64,000 bases of DNA. Source: Claveliimonas bilis (GTDB lineage: Bacteria > Bacillota > Clostridia > Lachnospirales > Lachnospiraceae). Shown here one piece after another: positions 47,094 through 57,150 of this stretch; position 1 is the first letter of the stretch, and the number at the start of each line of letters is the position of its first letter. The position numbers were made by a program, and so were the translations under genes. The notes beneath the pieces are model-generated. The model was not told the origin of the DNA, did no database searches, and worked only from the letters and a program-made list of their open reading frames with translations. The stretch is taken from NCBI RefSeq assembly GCF_030296775.1, contig NZ_AP027742.1:3038001-3102000 (forward strand), given 5' to 3'.

Positions 47094-48662
47094 TTATTCC
47101 TCTTCTTCTGTGATCTCCATGTGAATAACCTCCTCGATATCCACATAGCTGTCCTCGAAAGTGCGCCCGTTTTCTACCTGCCGCACATCTATATCCATTT
47201 CTTTGCCGGTTTTCTCAGCAATGATGCGCTTGATTTCGTTTTTATGTTCCTCTGTGCCCACAAAGCCTGCGCTCACCTCGTCCTCCAGTACAATGATCAG
47301 GTGATTATTTTCTCCTGCACTTAAGCGGGCCTTTTTCAGATACTGTCTAAGCCCTGCCGGCGCCGCTTCCCGGATCTGTCCGAAATTCGCCGCTACTGCC
47401 CTCACATCCTCACTCAGTGCCTTTGGCAGCTTGGGTTTCGGATGTATTTCCTCTTTCTCCGTATTCTGAACATATACGGTTCTTTGTCCCTCTGGCAGTG
47501 CTGCCAGCTTTTTCTTTACCTCATCTTCCAGAGCACGTATTCTGGAAAGAATGGTGTCTGTCTTTACCTCCATCTGGGGACGGCACAGCCGGATAAAAGT
47601 TACTTCTGTAAGCACTCTCTTCTGCGTTGCATACTTCAATTGATTGCTAAGGTCCGAGAAAATCCGTATATAACGGATCAGTTCATCAGTTTCAATCCTC
47701 TTTGCTTCTTCCTTGATCCTCTCCAGATTCTCTGTTGATACATCCAGCACATCTTCCATCTCTTCCGAACTTTTTACAAGAAGCAGATTGCGAAGATACC
47801 AGGTGAAATCTGCTGACAATTGCGAAAGCTCTCTTCCCTGCATAACCAGTTCATCCACTGTTTCGATCACTTTCTTCACATCCCGGGCAAGAAGCTGTTC
47901 AAGAAGGCGGCCGAGTACATCCGCATCAACCGCCCCCAATACTTCCAGCACATTGTCATAGGTCAGCCTCTGTCCGATGTAAAATGCGGCGCACTGATCC
48001 AGAAGGCTTAGGGCGTCCCTCATAGAACCATCCGCCATCCGGGCAATATACCGCACTGCCTTCTCTTCTACATCCAGTCCTTCTTTTTTGATCAGTTCAT
48101 CAAGGCGTCCGGATATGGTATCAATAGAAATCCTTTTAAAATCATATCTCTGACATCTGCTCAGGATGGTCACCGGAATTTTGTGGGCTTCCGTTGTTGC
48201 CAGAATAAAAATAACATATTCCGGCGGTTCTTCCAATGTTTTCAGGAGCGCATTAAATGCCCCGATAGACAGCATATGGACCTCGTCAATGATGTAAACC
48301 TTATATTTTCCTTCCGTTGGCCGGTATGCAACTTCCTCACGTATCTCCCGGATATTATCCACGCCATTGTTGGACGCCGCATCAATCTCTATCACATTCA
48401 TGGATGTGCCTGCCGCTATGGATCGGCACATTGCACATTCTCCGCACGGACTTCCCTCATTTGGATGCTCACAGTTCACCGCTTTGGCAAAAATCTTGGC
48501 CACTGTGGTTTTCCCCGTTCCCCGCGTTCCGCAGAAAAGGTACGCATGTCCGATACGGTCCGTCCGTATCTGATTTTTCAATGTTGTCACGATCGCATCC
48601 TGACCTTTGACATCCTCAAATTCACCGGGCCTGAACTTCCGGTATAATGCCATATATCCCAT
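47094..48662 (-). CDS. dnaX: DNA polymerase III subunit gamma/tau
   Basis: 522 residues from ATG 48662; a GTG three codons earlier is also open, but the GGAG box fits the ATG. Walker A CGTRGTGKTTVAKIFAKAV, zinc cysteines (CEHPNEGSPCGECAMCR), DEVHMLS Walker B, SRCQRYDFKRI sensor/arginine finger. The clamp-loader ATPase is complete, with a short tau-specific tail. No obvious frameshift slippery site was noted. Gap to pfk is 35 bases. Confidence 0.96.
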   Translation of the reverse strand: MGYMALYRKFRPGEFEDVKGQDAIVTTLKNQIRTDRIGHAYLFCGTRGTGKTTVAKIFAKAVNCEHPNEGSPCGECAMCRSIAAGTSMNVIEIDAASNNGVDNIREIREEVAYRPTEGKYKVYIIDEVHMLSIGAFNALLKTLEEPPEYVIFILATTEAHKIPVTILSRCQRYDFKRISIDTISGRLDELIKKEGLDVEEKAVRYIARMADGSMRDALSLLDQCAAFYIGQRLTYDNVLEVLGAVDADVLGRLLEQLLARDVKKVIETVDELVMQGRELSQLSADFTWYLRNLLLVKSSEEMEDVLDVSTENLERIKEEAKRIETDELIRYIRIFSDLSNQLKYATQKRVLTEVTFIRLCRPQMEVKTDTILSRIRALEDEVKKKLAALPEGQRTVYVQNTEKEEIHPKPKLPKALSEDVRAVAANFGQIREAAPAGLRQYLKKARLSAGENNHLIIVLEDEVSAGFVGTEEHKNEIKRIIAEKTGKEMDIDVRQVENGRTFEDSYVDIEEVIHMEITEEEE

Positions 48663-48697
48663 CTGATGCACTCCTTCTGGCTGATTTTGTCTGTCTG

Positions 48698-49774
48698 CTA
48701 TTGATCTCCAAAACTGATTCCTGTCAGTCTTGCTTCTTTAATAATACCAGATTCCGGATCCACTACTTTCAGTTTACCTGCCACTTCAGAAAGAGGCGTT
48801 TTTGTCACCTCTCCCCTCTTGATTGCTACCATATAACCGAAATCTCCGTCCATGATCATATCCGCTGCAGCCGCTCCCAGACGGGTTGCCAGAACTCGGT
48901 CATAAGGACAGGGGGAGCCCCCTCTTTGAGTGTGTCCCGGCACGGTAATGCGCACTTCCTGATCCATTTTCTTCTGAATCTTCTCTGCGATTTCATAGGC
49001 AACAGAAGGATAATTTTCCTTCGCTTTCTTCGCCTTCAGCTCTTTTTTGGAAAGCTTGGCATCCTCTTTCGAAATCGCTCCTTCTGCTACAGCTATAATT
49101 GTAAAATGCTTGCCGGCATCAGCTCTTCTTTTTATCGCATCTGTCACCACTTTAATATCGTAGGGTATTTCCGGAAGCAATATGATATCCGCTCCTCCGG
49201 CAATTCCTGCATGAAGAGTTACCCATCCGACTTTATGTCCCATTACCTCTACAATAAACACACGGCTGTGCGAAGTTGCAGTTGTATGGATCCGGTCGAT
49301 GGTATCTGTTGCAATATCTACTGCACTCTGAAAACCAAAGGTCATATCTGTTCCCCACAGATCATTATCAATCGTCTTAGGAAGCGTAATGACGTTCAAC
49401 CCCTCCTCCCGAAGAAGATTGGCCGTCTTATGTGTTCCATTTCCTCCAAGTATCACCAGACAGTCAAGGTTCAGCTTATGATAGGTATGCTTCATCGCTT
49501 CCACTTTATCCAGACCATTCTCATCCGGAACCCTCATCATCTTAAAAGGTTGTCTGGACGTCCCCAGAATCGTTCCTCCCCTTGTGAGAATCCCTGAAAA
49601 ATCAGATGATGTAAGCATCTTGAACTCAGAATAGATCAGTCCCTTGTATCCATCCTTAAACCCATAAATCTCCACATCATTTCTTTTTGAGAAAAGTCCC
49701 TTTACTACTCCTCGCATAGCAGCATTTAAAGCCTGACAGTCACCACCGCTGGTAAGCATTCCGATTCTCAACAT
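48698..49774 (-). CDS. 6-phosphofructokinase
   Basis: 358 residues. Start MLRIGMLTSGGDCQALNAAM, GGNGT at the position of GGDG(S/T), PKTIDNDLWGTDMTFGF with the catalytic Asp, and MGHKVGWVTLHAGIAGGAD. Gly at the 104-equivalent position favours ATP, while Lys in PKTID (124-equivalent) is the residue of PPi enzymes. This mixed pair is known in some ATP-using PFKs, so ATP is the likely donor, not certain. First gene of the dnaX operon with an unusual ~350-base leader. Confidence 0.9.
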   Translation of the reverse strand: MLRIGMLTSGGDCQALNAAMRGVVKGLFSKRNDVEIYGFKDGYKGLIYSEFKMLTSSDFSGILTRGGTILGTSRQPFKMMRVPDENGLDKVEAMKHTYHKLNLDCLVILGGNGTHKTANLLREEGLNVITLPKTIDNDLWGTDMTFGFQSAVDIATDTIDRIHTTATSHSRVFIVEVMGHKVGWVTLHAGIAGGADIILLPEIPYDIKVVTDAIKRRADAGKHFTIIAVAEGAISKEDAKLSKKELKAKKAKENYPSVAYEIAEKIQKKMDQEVRITVPGHTQRGGSPCPYDRVLATRLGAAAADMIMDGDFGYMVAIKRGEVTKTPLSEVAGKLKVVDPESGIIKEARLTGISFGDQ

Positions 49775-49810
49775 AAGTCATTCACTCCTTTCTATCGTGC
49801 ACATTGGCGC

Positions 49811-50046
49811 GCTCCAACCCTCCGGGTTCTCGCTCACGGGCTTCGCCCCTCCTCCGGCGCGCTACCCGCCGTGCCAGCTCCAACCCTCCGGGTTCTCGCT
49901 CACGGGCTTCGCCCCTCCTCCGGCGCGCTACCCGCCGTGCCAGCTCCAACCCTCCGGGTCCTCGCTCACGGGCTTCGCCCCTTCTTCGGACTCTTGACGC
50001 CGTGCCAGCTCCAACCCTCCGGGTTCTCGCTCACGGGCTTCGCCCT
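49811..50046. repeat. Four tandem 66-bp GC-rich repeats in the pfk leader
   Basis: Units begin with GCTCCAACCCTCCGGGTTCT (or close variants) at 49811, 49877, 49943 and 50008, the last being cut short. The first two full units are nearly identical; the third is diverged at its end. GC content is well above the neighbours. Because the period is divisible by three, open frames appear in several frames; they lack ribosome binding sites and are not genes. Confidence 0.9.
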
Positions 50047-50048
50047 AT

Positions 50049-50105
50049 AAAAATGCGAAAACCTCAAACCGCCTGCAAGCAGGCGTTTGCGCTTCTCGCA
50101 TTTTT
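50049..50105 (-). promoter_or_regulatory. Nested hairpin in the pfk leader, terminator-like
   Basis: Outer arms AAAAATGCGA (50049-50058) and TCGCATTTTT (50096-50105) enclose an inner stem around CGCCTG-CAAG-CAGGCG (50070-50085). On the minus strand the outer stem is followed by a T-run-like TTTTTATA, so it could act as an attenuator between the promoter and the repeats. Confidence 0.55.
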
Positions 50106-50129
50106 GCACGGCTCATTGCCTACGTGGAC

Positions 50130-50158
50130 ATTATACCTTATTTTCAAAACGGGCACAA
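50130..50158 (-). promoter_or_regulatory. Promoter of the pfk-dnaX-ybaB-recR-lacI operon
   Basis: Minus strand TTGTGC (50153-50158), 17-bp spacer, TATAAT (50130-50135). Transcription would start near 50123 and pass through the hairpin and all four repeats. Confidence 0.7.
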
Positions 50159-50178
50159 GGAAAAAGAGCCTCTCTCCC

Positions 50179-50207
50179 TTTACCTGAAACGTGAAAAGGG
50201 ATATACT
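50179..50207 (+). promoter_or_regulatory. Promoter of the methionine aminopeptidase gene
   Basis: TTTACC (50179-50184), 17-bp spacer, TATACT (50202-50207). The predicted transcript starts near 50214. Confidence 0.65.
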
Positions 50208-50251
50208 GTGTATCAGAAATCTATTTCATGAAAGAAAGCAGGTATCAAATA

Positions 50252-51061
50252 ATGCACAAATATGATGTAAAACTCTGGACGCTTGCTGCAAAAGGAGAGA
50301 TCGTCCCGGATCGTTCTCTTTTAAAGACTCCGGAGCAGATAAAAAAGATCAGGGAAAGTGCTGCTCTGAACACAGCTGTTCTGGACCATGTTGCCTCCCA
50401 TATTCGGGCCGGTATGAGCACCGCCCAGATCGACCGTCTGGTCTATGATTATACTACAGAACACGGCGGGATCCCGGCGCCCTTAAATTACGAAGGTTTT
50501 CCAAAAAGTGTGTGCACTTCCATCAATAATGTCATCTGTCACGGTATCCCCAGCGAAGAGGAGATTTTACAGGACGGCGATATCATCAATGTAGATGTCT
50601 CCACCATTCTGGACGGGTACTATTCCGATGCTTCCCGCATGTTTGCCATCGGCAATGTTGATGAAAGAGCCCAAAAATTACTGCGCGTCACTCAGGAGTG
50701 TGTGGAGCTGGGTCTGAAAGAAGCGCGTCCATGGGGCCATCTGGGCGATATTGCGCATGCCATCAACTCCCACGCCCGGGCAAACGGTTATTCTGTAGTT
50801 GAAGATATCGGCGGACACGGAATCGGACTGGAATTTCATGAGGAACCCTTCGTAAGCTACGTAACGCCCAGGGGTACGGAAATGGTTCTTGTTCCCGGCA
50901 TGATGTTCACCATTGAGCCTATGATCAATGAAGGTAGTCCCGATTTCTTTATCGACGAAGACAATGGGTGGACGGTCTATACCATTGACGACGGACTCTC
51001 GGCACAGATCGAATATATGGTACTTATTACCGAGGATGGTGCGGAAGTGCTGACAAAATAA
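50252..51061 (+). CDS. map: Methionine aminopeptidase, type I
   Basis: 269 residues from ATG 50252; an in-frame ATG at 50228 lies too close to the predicted transcript start and has no binding site, while AGCAGG precedes 50252. Metal ligands: NVDVSTILDGYYSDASRMF (two Asp), EDIGGHGIGLEFHEEPFV (His), FTIEPMINEG (Glu) and SAQIEYMVLIT (Glu). It removes the initiator Met from new proteins. A ~40-residue N-terminal extension before the catalytic fold resembles longer MapA forms. Stand-alone gene. Confidence 0.93.
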   Translation: MHKYDVKLWTLAAKGEIVPDRSLLKTPEQIKKIRESAALNTAVLDHVASHIRAGMSTAQIDRLVYDYTTEHGGIPAPLNYEGFPKSVCTSINNVICHGIPSEEEILQDGDIINVDVSTILDGYYSDASRMFAIGNVDERAQKLLRVTQECVELGLKEARPWGHLGDIAHAINSHARANGYSVVEDIGGHGIGLEFHEEPFVSYVTPRGTEMVLVPGMMFTIEPMINEGSPDFFIDEDNGWTVYTIDDGLSAQIEYMVLITEDGAEVLTK

Positions 51062-51088
51062 GGGGGCTTTTCAAAGCCCCCTTATTTT
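51055..51088. terminator. Bidirectional intrinsic terminator
   Basis: A long perfect stem AAGGGGGCTT/AAGCCCCCTT with A/T flanks between map and the amylase gene, serving both strands. Confidence 0.9.
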
Positions 51089-51135
51089 GTCTTCTGACTT
51101 TTATTCCATATGTTCATCCACATTTTTATCCCGTT

Positions 51136-53178
51136 TTAAAATACTTTGTTCTTTGCAACCAGGGCAGAATGACTCCCCATATTCACTACAATTTCTCCAT
51201 CTACTACATGAATCTCATCAAATTCTGTTGTATACCCGTTTTCATAGGAATAGATCAGCCGCCTCATACCTCCTTTAAGCGGCACGCCCAGAACCCACAC
51301 CGGCACATGTACTTCTTTGAGTTCACTGCTGTGATTGATGATAATGACAAATTGGTCGTCGCTGTTAAACCGCCCGTAGGCCAGAAGATTCTCTTCCTTT
51401 ACAAGCCACTGCAGCGATCCGGTCTTAAACACCTCATACTGTTTGTGTATCCGGATTAGCTCTTTGTGAAAAGCAATAAGATCATGATCCTCGTTTCCCC
51501 ATGGATAGGTTCTTCGGTTATCCGGATCTGTAAAGCCGCACTGTCCCGCTTCATCACCATAATATATTGTCGGCGCTCCTACCCAGGTCATCTGGATGGT
51601 AACCGCCTCGCGCATCACGGCAAGATTTACATATTCTTCTGCTTTTTCAGGCCCCAGGTCCTTGGCCCTGCCCACCATGTGGTTGGTCCTTGTAAGAAAC
51701 CGGGAATGATCGTGGTTGGAAAGCTCATTCATGGCAACCTGGAGAGATGGCATCAGCATATGAGACATGTGGTGGAACATGGCCCGGATAAAACTGTCTG
51801 TATTTCCATGCAGCTCTTCTCTGTCCTCATCACTGTGCTTTTCCATTCCCGTAAGGAACCAGGTTACGGGTTCCATAAACGCATCATAGTTCATCACAGA
51901 ATCCCACTCGTCTCCCTGCAGCCATTCCTGTGGATCCCCGTAATGTTCCGCCAAAATAAGGGCATCCGGGTTCACTTTTTTTATCTCCCGGCGAAATCTT
52001 TTCCAAAAATAATGATTGTACTCCTTACTGTGTCCCAGATCAGCCGCAACATCAAGGCGCCAGCCATCCACATTATAAGGAGGAGACACCCATTTCTTTC
52101 CAATGGAAATAATATAATCCTCCAGCTCTGCCGAGTCTTCGTAATTCAGCTTAGGAAGGGTGTCATGCCCCCACCAGCCGTCATAACTCCCATTGTAGGG
52201 CCAGCAGCTTCCATCATTATCATAAAACTCAAAGAAACTGCGGTATGGGCTGTCTGAAGAAATGTAGGCACCTTTGGCATAACCTTCCTGTCCCTCATAA
52301 ATCCTCTCACGATCCATCCATTTATTGAAAGAACCGCAGTGATTAAAGACTCCGTCCAGAATAACTTTCATCCCTCTTTTATGGAGCTCTTCCACCAGTC
52401 TGATGAACAATCGGTTGCTGGCCTCCAGATTTTTTCTATCTGTCACCCTTTTCTGATATTTAGTCGCATGTAAATTATCCACTGCTCCCGACGGAAGATT
52501 TTCTCCCCCGTCTTCTACAATTTCTCCATAGTGGGGATCAATGTAATCATAATCCTGTATGTCATATTTATGATTGGAAGGAGAGACAAACAGCGGATTA
52601 AAATAAATAACCTCTACTCCAAGATCCTGAAGATAATCCAGCTTTTCAAAGACTCCCTTCAAGTCTCCTCCATAAAATTCTCGAACTCCCATATCAGCCG
52701 GATATTTGTTCCAGTCCCGCACCCTGGTAGTCGGTTCTCCAATATATATATATTCTCCATCCTCCACATCATTGGATGGATCTCCATTATAAAAGCGATC
52801 CACAAAAATCTGGTACATTACTGCACCTTTTGCCCAATCCGGAGTCGTAAATCCCGGAGCGATCTCAAATGCATAATCTGTGATCCTCTCCTGCATCACC
52901 CCGAACTGATTGTAATAACATACTTCTTCCCCCGCTACAACCCGAAAACTGTAGCGGAATCTGTCTTCTCCCAGCTGTACGACCGCTGCATAATAATCAA
53001 ACACCCCGGAGGTGCTTCTCTTTTCCATCTCGTACTCCTGGCTTTCGGTGATCAGAAATACCTGATCTGCTTCTCCGGCCCCGGTCCGAAACTGAAGAGT
53101 AACCTGCTGTCCCGCAAGAGGTTCCGGCGGAAAAACATAATTCCCTGTTCCGTCACAAAATAATGCCTTTTTATTCAT
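51136..53178 (-). CDS. GH13 family alpha-amylase/neopullulanase-like glycosidase, cytoplasmic
   Basis: 680 residues, no signal peptide. An N-terminal beta domain (about 1-115) precedes the GH13 barrel starting DWAKGAVMYQIFVDRFYNGD. Conserved regions: DGVFNHCG (region I), DGWRLDVAADLG with the nucleophile Asp (II), ILAEHYG with the acid Glu (III) and LSNHDHSRF (IV). It hydrolyses alpha-glucans or maltodextrins inside the cell, similar to the neopullulanase/cyclomaltodextrinase group. It starts 17 bases after ftsH and is the last gene of that operon. Confidence 0.93.
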   Translation of the reverse strand: MNKKALFCDGTGNYVFPPEPLAGQQVTLQFRTGAGEADQVFLITESQEYEMEKRSTSGVFDYYAAVVQLGEDRFRYSFRVVAGEEVCYYNQFGVMQERITDYAFEIAPGFTTPDWAKGAVMYQIFVDRFYNGDPSNDVEDGEYIYIGEPTTRVRDWNKYPADMGVREFYGGDLKGVFEKLDYLQDLGVEVIYFNPLFVSPSNHKYDIQDYDYIDPHYGEIVEDGGENLPSGAVDNLHATKYQKRVTDRKNLEASNRLFIRLVEELHKRGMKVILDGVFNHCGSFNKWMDRERIYEGQEGYAKGAYISSDSPYRSFFEFYDNDGSCWPYNGSYDGWWGHDTLPKLNYEDSAELEDYIISIGKKWVSPPYNVDGWRLDVAADLGHSKEYNHYFWKRFRREIKKVNPDALILAEHYGDPQEWLQGDEWDSVMNYDAFMEPVTWFLTGMEKHSDEDREELHGNTDSFIRAMFHHMSHMLMPSLQVAMNELSNHDHSRFLTRTNHMVGRAKDLGPEKAEEYVNLAVMREAVTIQMTWVGAPTIYYGDEAGQCGFTDPDNRRTYPWGNEDHDLIAFHKELIRIHKQYEVFKTGSLQWLVKEENLLAYGRFNSDDQFVIIINHSSELKEVHVPVWVLGVPLKGGMRRLIYSYENGYTTEFDEIHVVDGEIVVNMGSHSALVAKNKVF

Positions 53179-53195
53179 TCCATCGCCGCCTGACT

Positions 53196-55046
53196 TTACA
53201 TTTCCGAAATTTCAACTCCATCAAAAAGAGCTTCAAATTCTTCTCTGGTAATTTTTTCCTTTTCCAACAATAGCTGTGCACATGCTTCCAGTACACTGTG
53301 ATACTTACGGATAATCTGCCTTGCACGATCATAGCAGCTATCAATAATATTTTTCACTTCCTGATCAATAGAAGCAGCAACCTGCTCCCCATATCCTCTG
53401 GATGCATGGGCAAGATCCCGTCCGATAAAAATCTCATCGCTGTCATTATCATAGTTGATCAGTCCGATCTTTTCTGACATACCAAACTTCGTAACCATAG
53501 ATCTTGCCAGACTTGTTGCCTGCTTAATATCCTGTGATGCTCCTGTGGTAATATCGTCAAAAATCTCTTCCTCTGCCACACGGCCTCCAAGAGCCACGGT
53601 AATGTCCTGAAGCATTTTTCCCTTTGTGTTAAACAGCTCATCCTTCTCCGGCAAAGGCATAGTATAACCTGCCGCCCCTACTCCTGTAGGAATAATAGAC
53701 ACACTGTATACCGGACCCACATTCGGAAGAACATGGAACAAGATCGCATGCCCTGCTTCGTGATAAGCGGTAATTCTCTTCTCTTTATCGGAAATCACAC
53801 GGCTCTTCTTCTCTGCTCCGATTCCCACCTTTACAAAAGCGTGGCGAATGTCTGACTGCTGCAGATAGACTCTTCCGTCCTTCGCTGCAAGGATCGCTGC
53901 CTCGTTCAAAAGATTTTCAAGATCTGCTCCCGTAAATCCTGCAGTTGTCTGTGCGATCTGCTGCAGATCCACATCATCTCCGAGAGGTTTGCCCTTGGCA
54001 TGAACTTTCAAGATCTCCTCCCGGCCCTGCACATCCGGTCTTCCTACTGCAACCTTTCTGTCAAAGCGTCCCGGGCGAAGGATAGCCGGATCAAGAATAT
54101 CTACGCGGTTCGTGGCGGACATCACGATAATCCCTTCATTCACTCCGAATCCATCCATCTCTACAAGGAGCTGATTCAAAGTCTGCTCTCTCTCATCATG
54201 GCCGCCGCCCATTCCGGTGCCCCTTCTTCTGGCAACCGCATCGATCTCATCAATAAAAATAATGCAGGGGGCGTTTTTCTTCGCCTCTTCGAACAAGTCT
54301 CTGACACGGGAAGCGCCTACACCTACAAACATCTCCACGAAGTCAGAACCTGATATGCTGAAAAACGGAACGCCCGCCTCTCCTGCTACGGCCTTTGCCA
54401 GCAGAGTCTTTCCGGTTCCCGGAGGTCCTACCAACAGAACGCCTTTGGGAATCCTTGCCCCTACCTGTATATATTTTTTGGGAGCTTTCAGAAAATCTAC
54501 GATTTCCTCCAACTCTTCTTTCTCTTCCTTCAGGCCTGCCACCTGTGCAAATGTGATCTTTTTATCCCGGTCTGTGCTCATTCTTGCACGGCTTTTTCCA
54601 AAGCTCATCGCCTTCGCATTTGCTCCTCCGCCCTGACGGTTCATCATAAAGAAAAGAAGCAAAAGCCCGCCCAGCATAAGCAGCGTCGGGAAAACACTGG
54701 TCATAAACCAGTTATCCTGGGGAATATCTGAAACAGTATAGCTGATATTATTTTCCTGCAGATAATCCTGTATCTCATTGACATCGGAGACATACAAAAT
54801 CTTCCTCTCTGCACCTTCCACATCGGATTTCATTGCAATCTCCAAACGTCCGGTAGGAACATTTTTGTTCTGAATCACCTCCACCGTATCAATATCACCG
54901 CCGCCGGCCAGCTGTGTAAACTCCTGATAGGTAATTACTTTTTCTCTTTGATCGATCTGATTGGTAAACCAAAGCGCTGCGAACAGTACGGCTACAAACA
55001 CTAAAAGCGTCAGCCCGCTAAGGCCTCTGTTCTTTCTATTATTCAA
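53196..55046 (-). CDS. ftsH: ATP-dependent zinc metalloprotease FtsH
   Basis: 616 residues. Two membrane segments (about 8-27 and 110-132), AAA+ domain with [19 protein letters not shown] Walker [14 protein letters not shown] Walker B, SRH region ([20 protein letters not shown]) and the HEAGH zinc protease motif. It degrades membrane and regulatory proteins. Order tilS-hpt-ftsH is as in Bacillus. Confidence 0.97.
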   Translation of the reverse strand: MNNRKNRGLSGLTLLVFVAVLFAALWFTNQIDQREKVITYQEFTQLAGGGDIDTVEVIQNKNVPTGRLEIAMKSDVEGAERKILYVSDVNEIQDYLQENNISYTVSDIPQDNWFMTSVFPTLLMLGGLLLLFFMMNRQGGGANAKAMSFGKSRARMSTDRDKKITFAQVAGLKEEKEELEEIVDFLKAPKKYIQVGARIPKGVLLVGPPGTGKTLLAKAVAGEAGVPFFSISGSDFVEMFVGVGASRVRDLFEEAKKNAPCIIFIDEIDAVARRRGTGMGGGHDEREQTLNQLLVEMDGFGVNEGIIVMSATNRVDILDPAILRPGRFDRKVAVGRPDVQGREEILKVHAKGKPLGDDVDLQQIAQTTAGFTGADLENLLNEAAILAAKDGRVYLQQSDIRHAFVKVGIGAEKKSRVISDKEKRITAYHEAGHAILFHVLPNVGPVYSVSIIPTGVGAAGYTMPLPEKDELFNTKGKMLQDITVALGGRVAEEEIFDDITTGASQDIKQATSLARSMVTKFGMSEKIGLINYDNDSDEIFIGRDLAHASRGYGEQVAASIDQEVKNIIDSCYDRARQIIRKYHSVLEACAQLLLEKEKITREEFEALFDGVEISEM

Positions 55047-55063
55047 TCCTTTGCTGCTCCTTT

Positions 55064-55591
55064 CTACTCCACACCTTCTACAACACCGATGTATGGCAGA
55101 TTTCTGTATTTTTGCGCATAATCCAGGCCATAGCCTACAACAAATTCATCCGGTATATTAAATCCCACATAATCCACTGTTACAGGTTTTACCCTGCGCT
55201 CCGGCTTATCGAGAAGCGTACACAGTTTCAGAGATCTCGGTTTCCTTTTTTCCAGAATCTGTATCAGATAGGACAGGGTTCTTCCGGAGTCGATAATATC
55301 TTCCACGATCAGTACGTCCTTCCCTTCCAGAGATTCATCCAGATCCTTCGCGATCTTTACTACTCCGCTGGAAGACGTTCCGTCTCCATAGCTGCTTACA
55401 CTCATAAAATCCATGGATACGGGCACAGTAATCCTCTTAGCTAATTCACACATAAAAAATACGCCGCCCTTCAGAACGCAGATAAGATGCACCTGCCGTC
55501 CGGCATAATCCTCACTGATCTGTCTTCCAAGCTCGCATACTCTTGCCTCAACTTCCTGTTCTGATACCAGCTCCCTAATTGTCTCCGCCAT
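55064..55591 (-). CDS. hpt: Hypoxanthine phosphoribosyltransferase
   Basis: 175 residues. PRPP motif [17 protein letters not shown], early [16 protein letters not shown] loop and [17 protein letters not shown]. It salvages hypoxanthine and guanine. It overlaps tilS by 17 bases and is followed by ftsH after 17. Confidence 0.96.
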   Translation of the reverse strand: MAETIRELVSEQEVEARVCELGRQISEDYAGRQVHLICVLKGGVFFMCELAKRITVPVSMDFMSVSSYGDGTSSSGVVKIAKDLDESLEGKDVLIVEDIIDSGRTLSYLIQILEKRKPRSLKLCTLLDKPERRVKPVTVDYVGFNIPDEFVVGYGLDYAQKYRNLPYIGVVEGVE

Positions 55592-57002
55592 AATTTTCTC
55601 CTCCGTCTATTGTAATTTCCAGAATTTTTCTTGTACTTTCCGTCACCTCACAGGCACACCCCCGCCGATATCCTATCACCCAAAGAATATGGCTTCCGTC
55701 TGCCGCAAGCAGAATATCATCCCTTTCCTTTTGGGGGATTTTTTCATTAATAAAATACTGCTTCAGCTTCTGAGTCCTTCCTTTTCTGTCTATCGTAATG
55801 TAGTCGCCAGGCCGGCGAGTCCTGATGGTAACACTATTTTTAATTATATCATAATCAAACCATTTCGTGTAGGGGGTTTGAAAAATTGTCACGTCCTGTT
55901 CTTCATGCATTTCCTTCCGACCCAGCACACGCATTTTCACTCTGTCTGCTTTTCTTGTGAGCCTTCCGTCAGACTGCTCTCTTTGCGCCCCTTCACCGCC
56001 GGATTCCCCGGCCCGGTCATTTCTCGAAATCTCCACGCCTTCATAGCATCGCCGGGCACACATCTGATAGGGCAGATCCAGTTTCCTGCCCGTCTGCTTT
56101 CGGAACAGCTCCTCTGTCTGCTCCAAATGAATACCCGCCAGATCCTTCTGGCTTCCGGCTACCTTCTCCATTACCCGGTGCAGCAGATAGGGACGTAGGG
56201 CCTCCGGAATTTTTTCAAATACTGCTTTTTGTATCAGCGCTTCTTTTTTCCCCTGATCTTCGCGGTATACTACCGCTGTTTTCTCTGCCATGCAGACTTC
56301 CCCTGCAATATGATCCCAAAGCTTCCCCATCTGCTCCATCATACTGCACGCATGATCTGTAAATCTGGGATTAATCTTTTGTTCCATGTATGGAATCATA
56401 TGATTGCGGATACGGTTCCGTGTATAAGTATCCTCATAATTTGTGGCATCCATACAGTAGGAAAGCTGGTTTTTTTTCAGAAACTTCTCTATCTCTTCTC
56501 TGGAGACGCCAAGAAGGGGATGGATATATCTGCCTGCTGCCGGGCGTATCCCCCCAAGCCCTTTCAGCCCTGTTCCCCTGGCAATATTTAAAAGCAGTGT
56601 TTCTACATTGTCGTTTTTGTGGTGAGCCAGCGCAATCTTCGCTCCGCCCATTTTGTCTGCTTCCTTTTCAAATGCCTTTCGTCTTGCGGCTCTGCCCGCT
56701 TCTTCACTGGACATGCCCTCTTCCTTCGCCAGATGGACCACATCAATCCGGTACACTTCCAAAGGCACTTCCATCCCGGCGCAGAGTTTCCTTACATAGG
56801 CTTCATCTTCATCAGCGGCTCCTTCCCGGAGACAGTGATTGACATGGACCGCCCTGATCTCCAGACTGTATTTCTTCTTCAGCTCCAAAAGTACATAAAG
56901 CAGGCATACGGAATCTGCCCCTCCCGATACGCCTGCTATCACCTTGTCTTTTTGCTCCAGCATATTATGAATTTTTACATAATCTTCGACTTTTTTGTAC
57001 AT
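55575..57002 (-). CDS. tilS: tRNA(Ile)-lysidine synthase
   Basis: 475 residues from ATG 57002, preceded by a GGGAGAG box; the frame is open to 57074. PP-loop VIAGVSGGADSVCLLYVLLE, AHHKNDNVETLLLNIARGTG and a C-terminal domain (TIRTRRPGDYITIDRKGRTQ, KLKQYFINEKIPQKERD). It modifies the CAU anticodon of minor tRNA-Ile to lysidine. The middle region has a Gly/Glu-rich insert (about 355-370). Confidence 0.95.
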   Translation of the reverse strand: MYKKVEDYVKIHNMLEQKDKVIAGVSGGADSVCLLYVLLELKKKYSLEIRAVHVNHCLREGAADEDEAYVRKLCAGMEVPLEVYRIDVVHLAKEEGMSSEEAGRAARRKAFEKEADKMGGAKIALAHHKNDNVETLLLNIARGTGLKGLGGIRPAAGRYIHPLLGVSREEIEKFLKKNQLSYCMDATNYEDTYTRNRIRNHMIPYMEQKINPRFTDHACSMMEQMGKLWDHIAGEVCMAEKTAVVYREDQGKKEALIQKAVFEKIPEALRPYLLHRVMEKVAGSQKDLAGIHLEQTEELFRKQTGRKLDLPYQMCARRCYEGVEISRNDRAGESGGEGAQREQSDGRLTRKADRVKMRVLGRKEMHEEQDVTIFQTPYTKWFDYDIIKNSVTIRTRRPGDYITIDRKGRTQKLKQYFINEKIPQKERDDILLAADGSHILWVIGYRRGCACEVTESTRKILEITIDGGENYGGDN

Positions 57003-57150
57003 CATCTGCTCTCCCGCTTCTTTCCGCCTCATCATCAGCGAAACACCGATCCCGGTTCCAGCGTGCCAAAACACTGCGGTCCGTTATCCATAATATATAG
57101 AATTTCCGCGGAAAAAGCAAGCAGGCTCCCCGATACTTCTTCCGGTACGC

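Noticed and set aside
49811-50046. Possible CRISPR array
   Set aside because: The units are directly adjacent and nearly identical over their full length with no variable spacers, and no cas genes are near.
49797-50187. Open frames of 66 and 127 codons encoding Pro/Ser/Arg-rich repeats
   Set aside because: Open only because the 66-bp DNA repeat is divisible by three; no ribosome binding site, and several frames are open at once.
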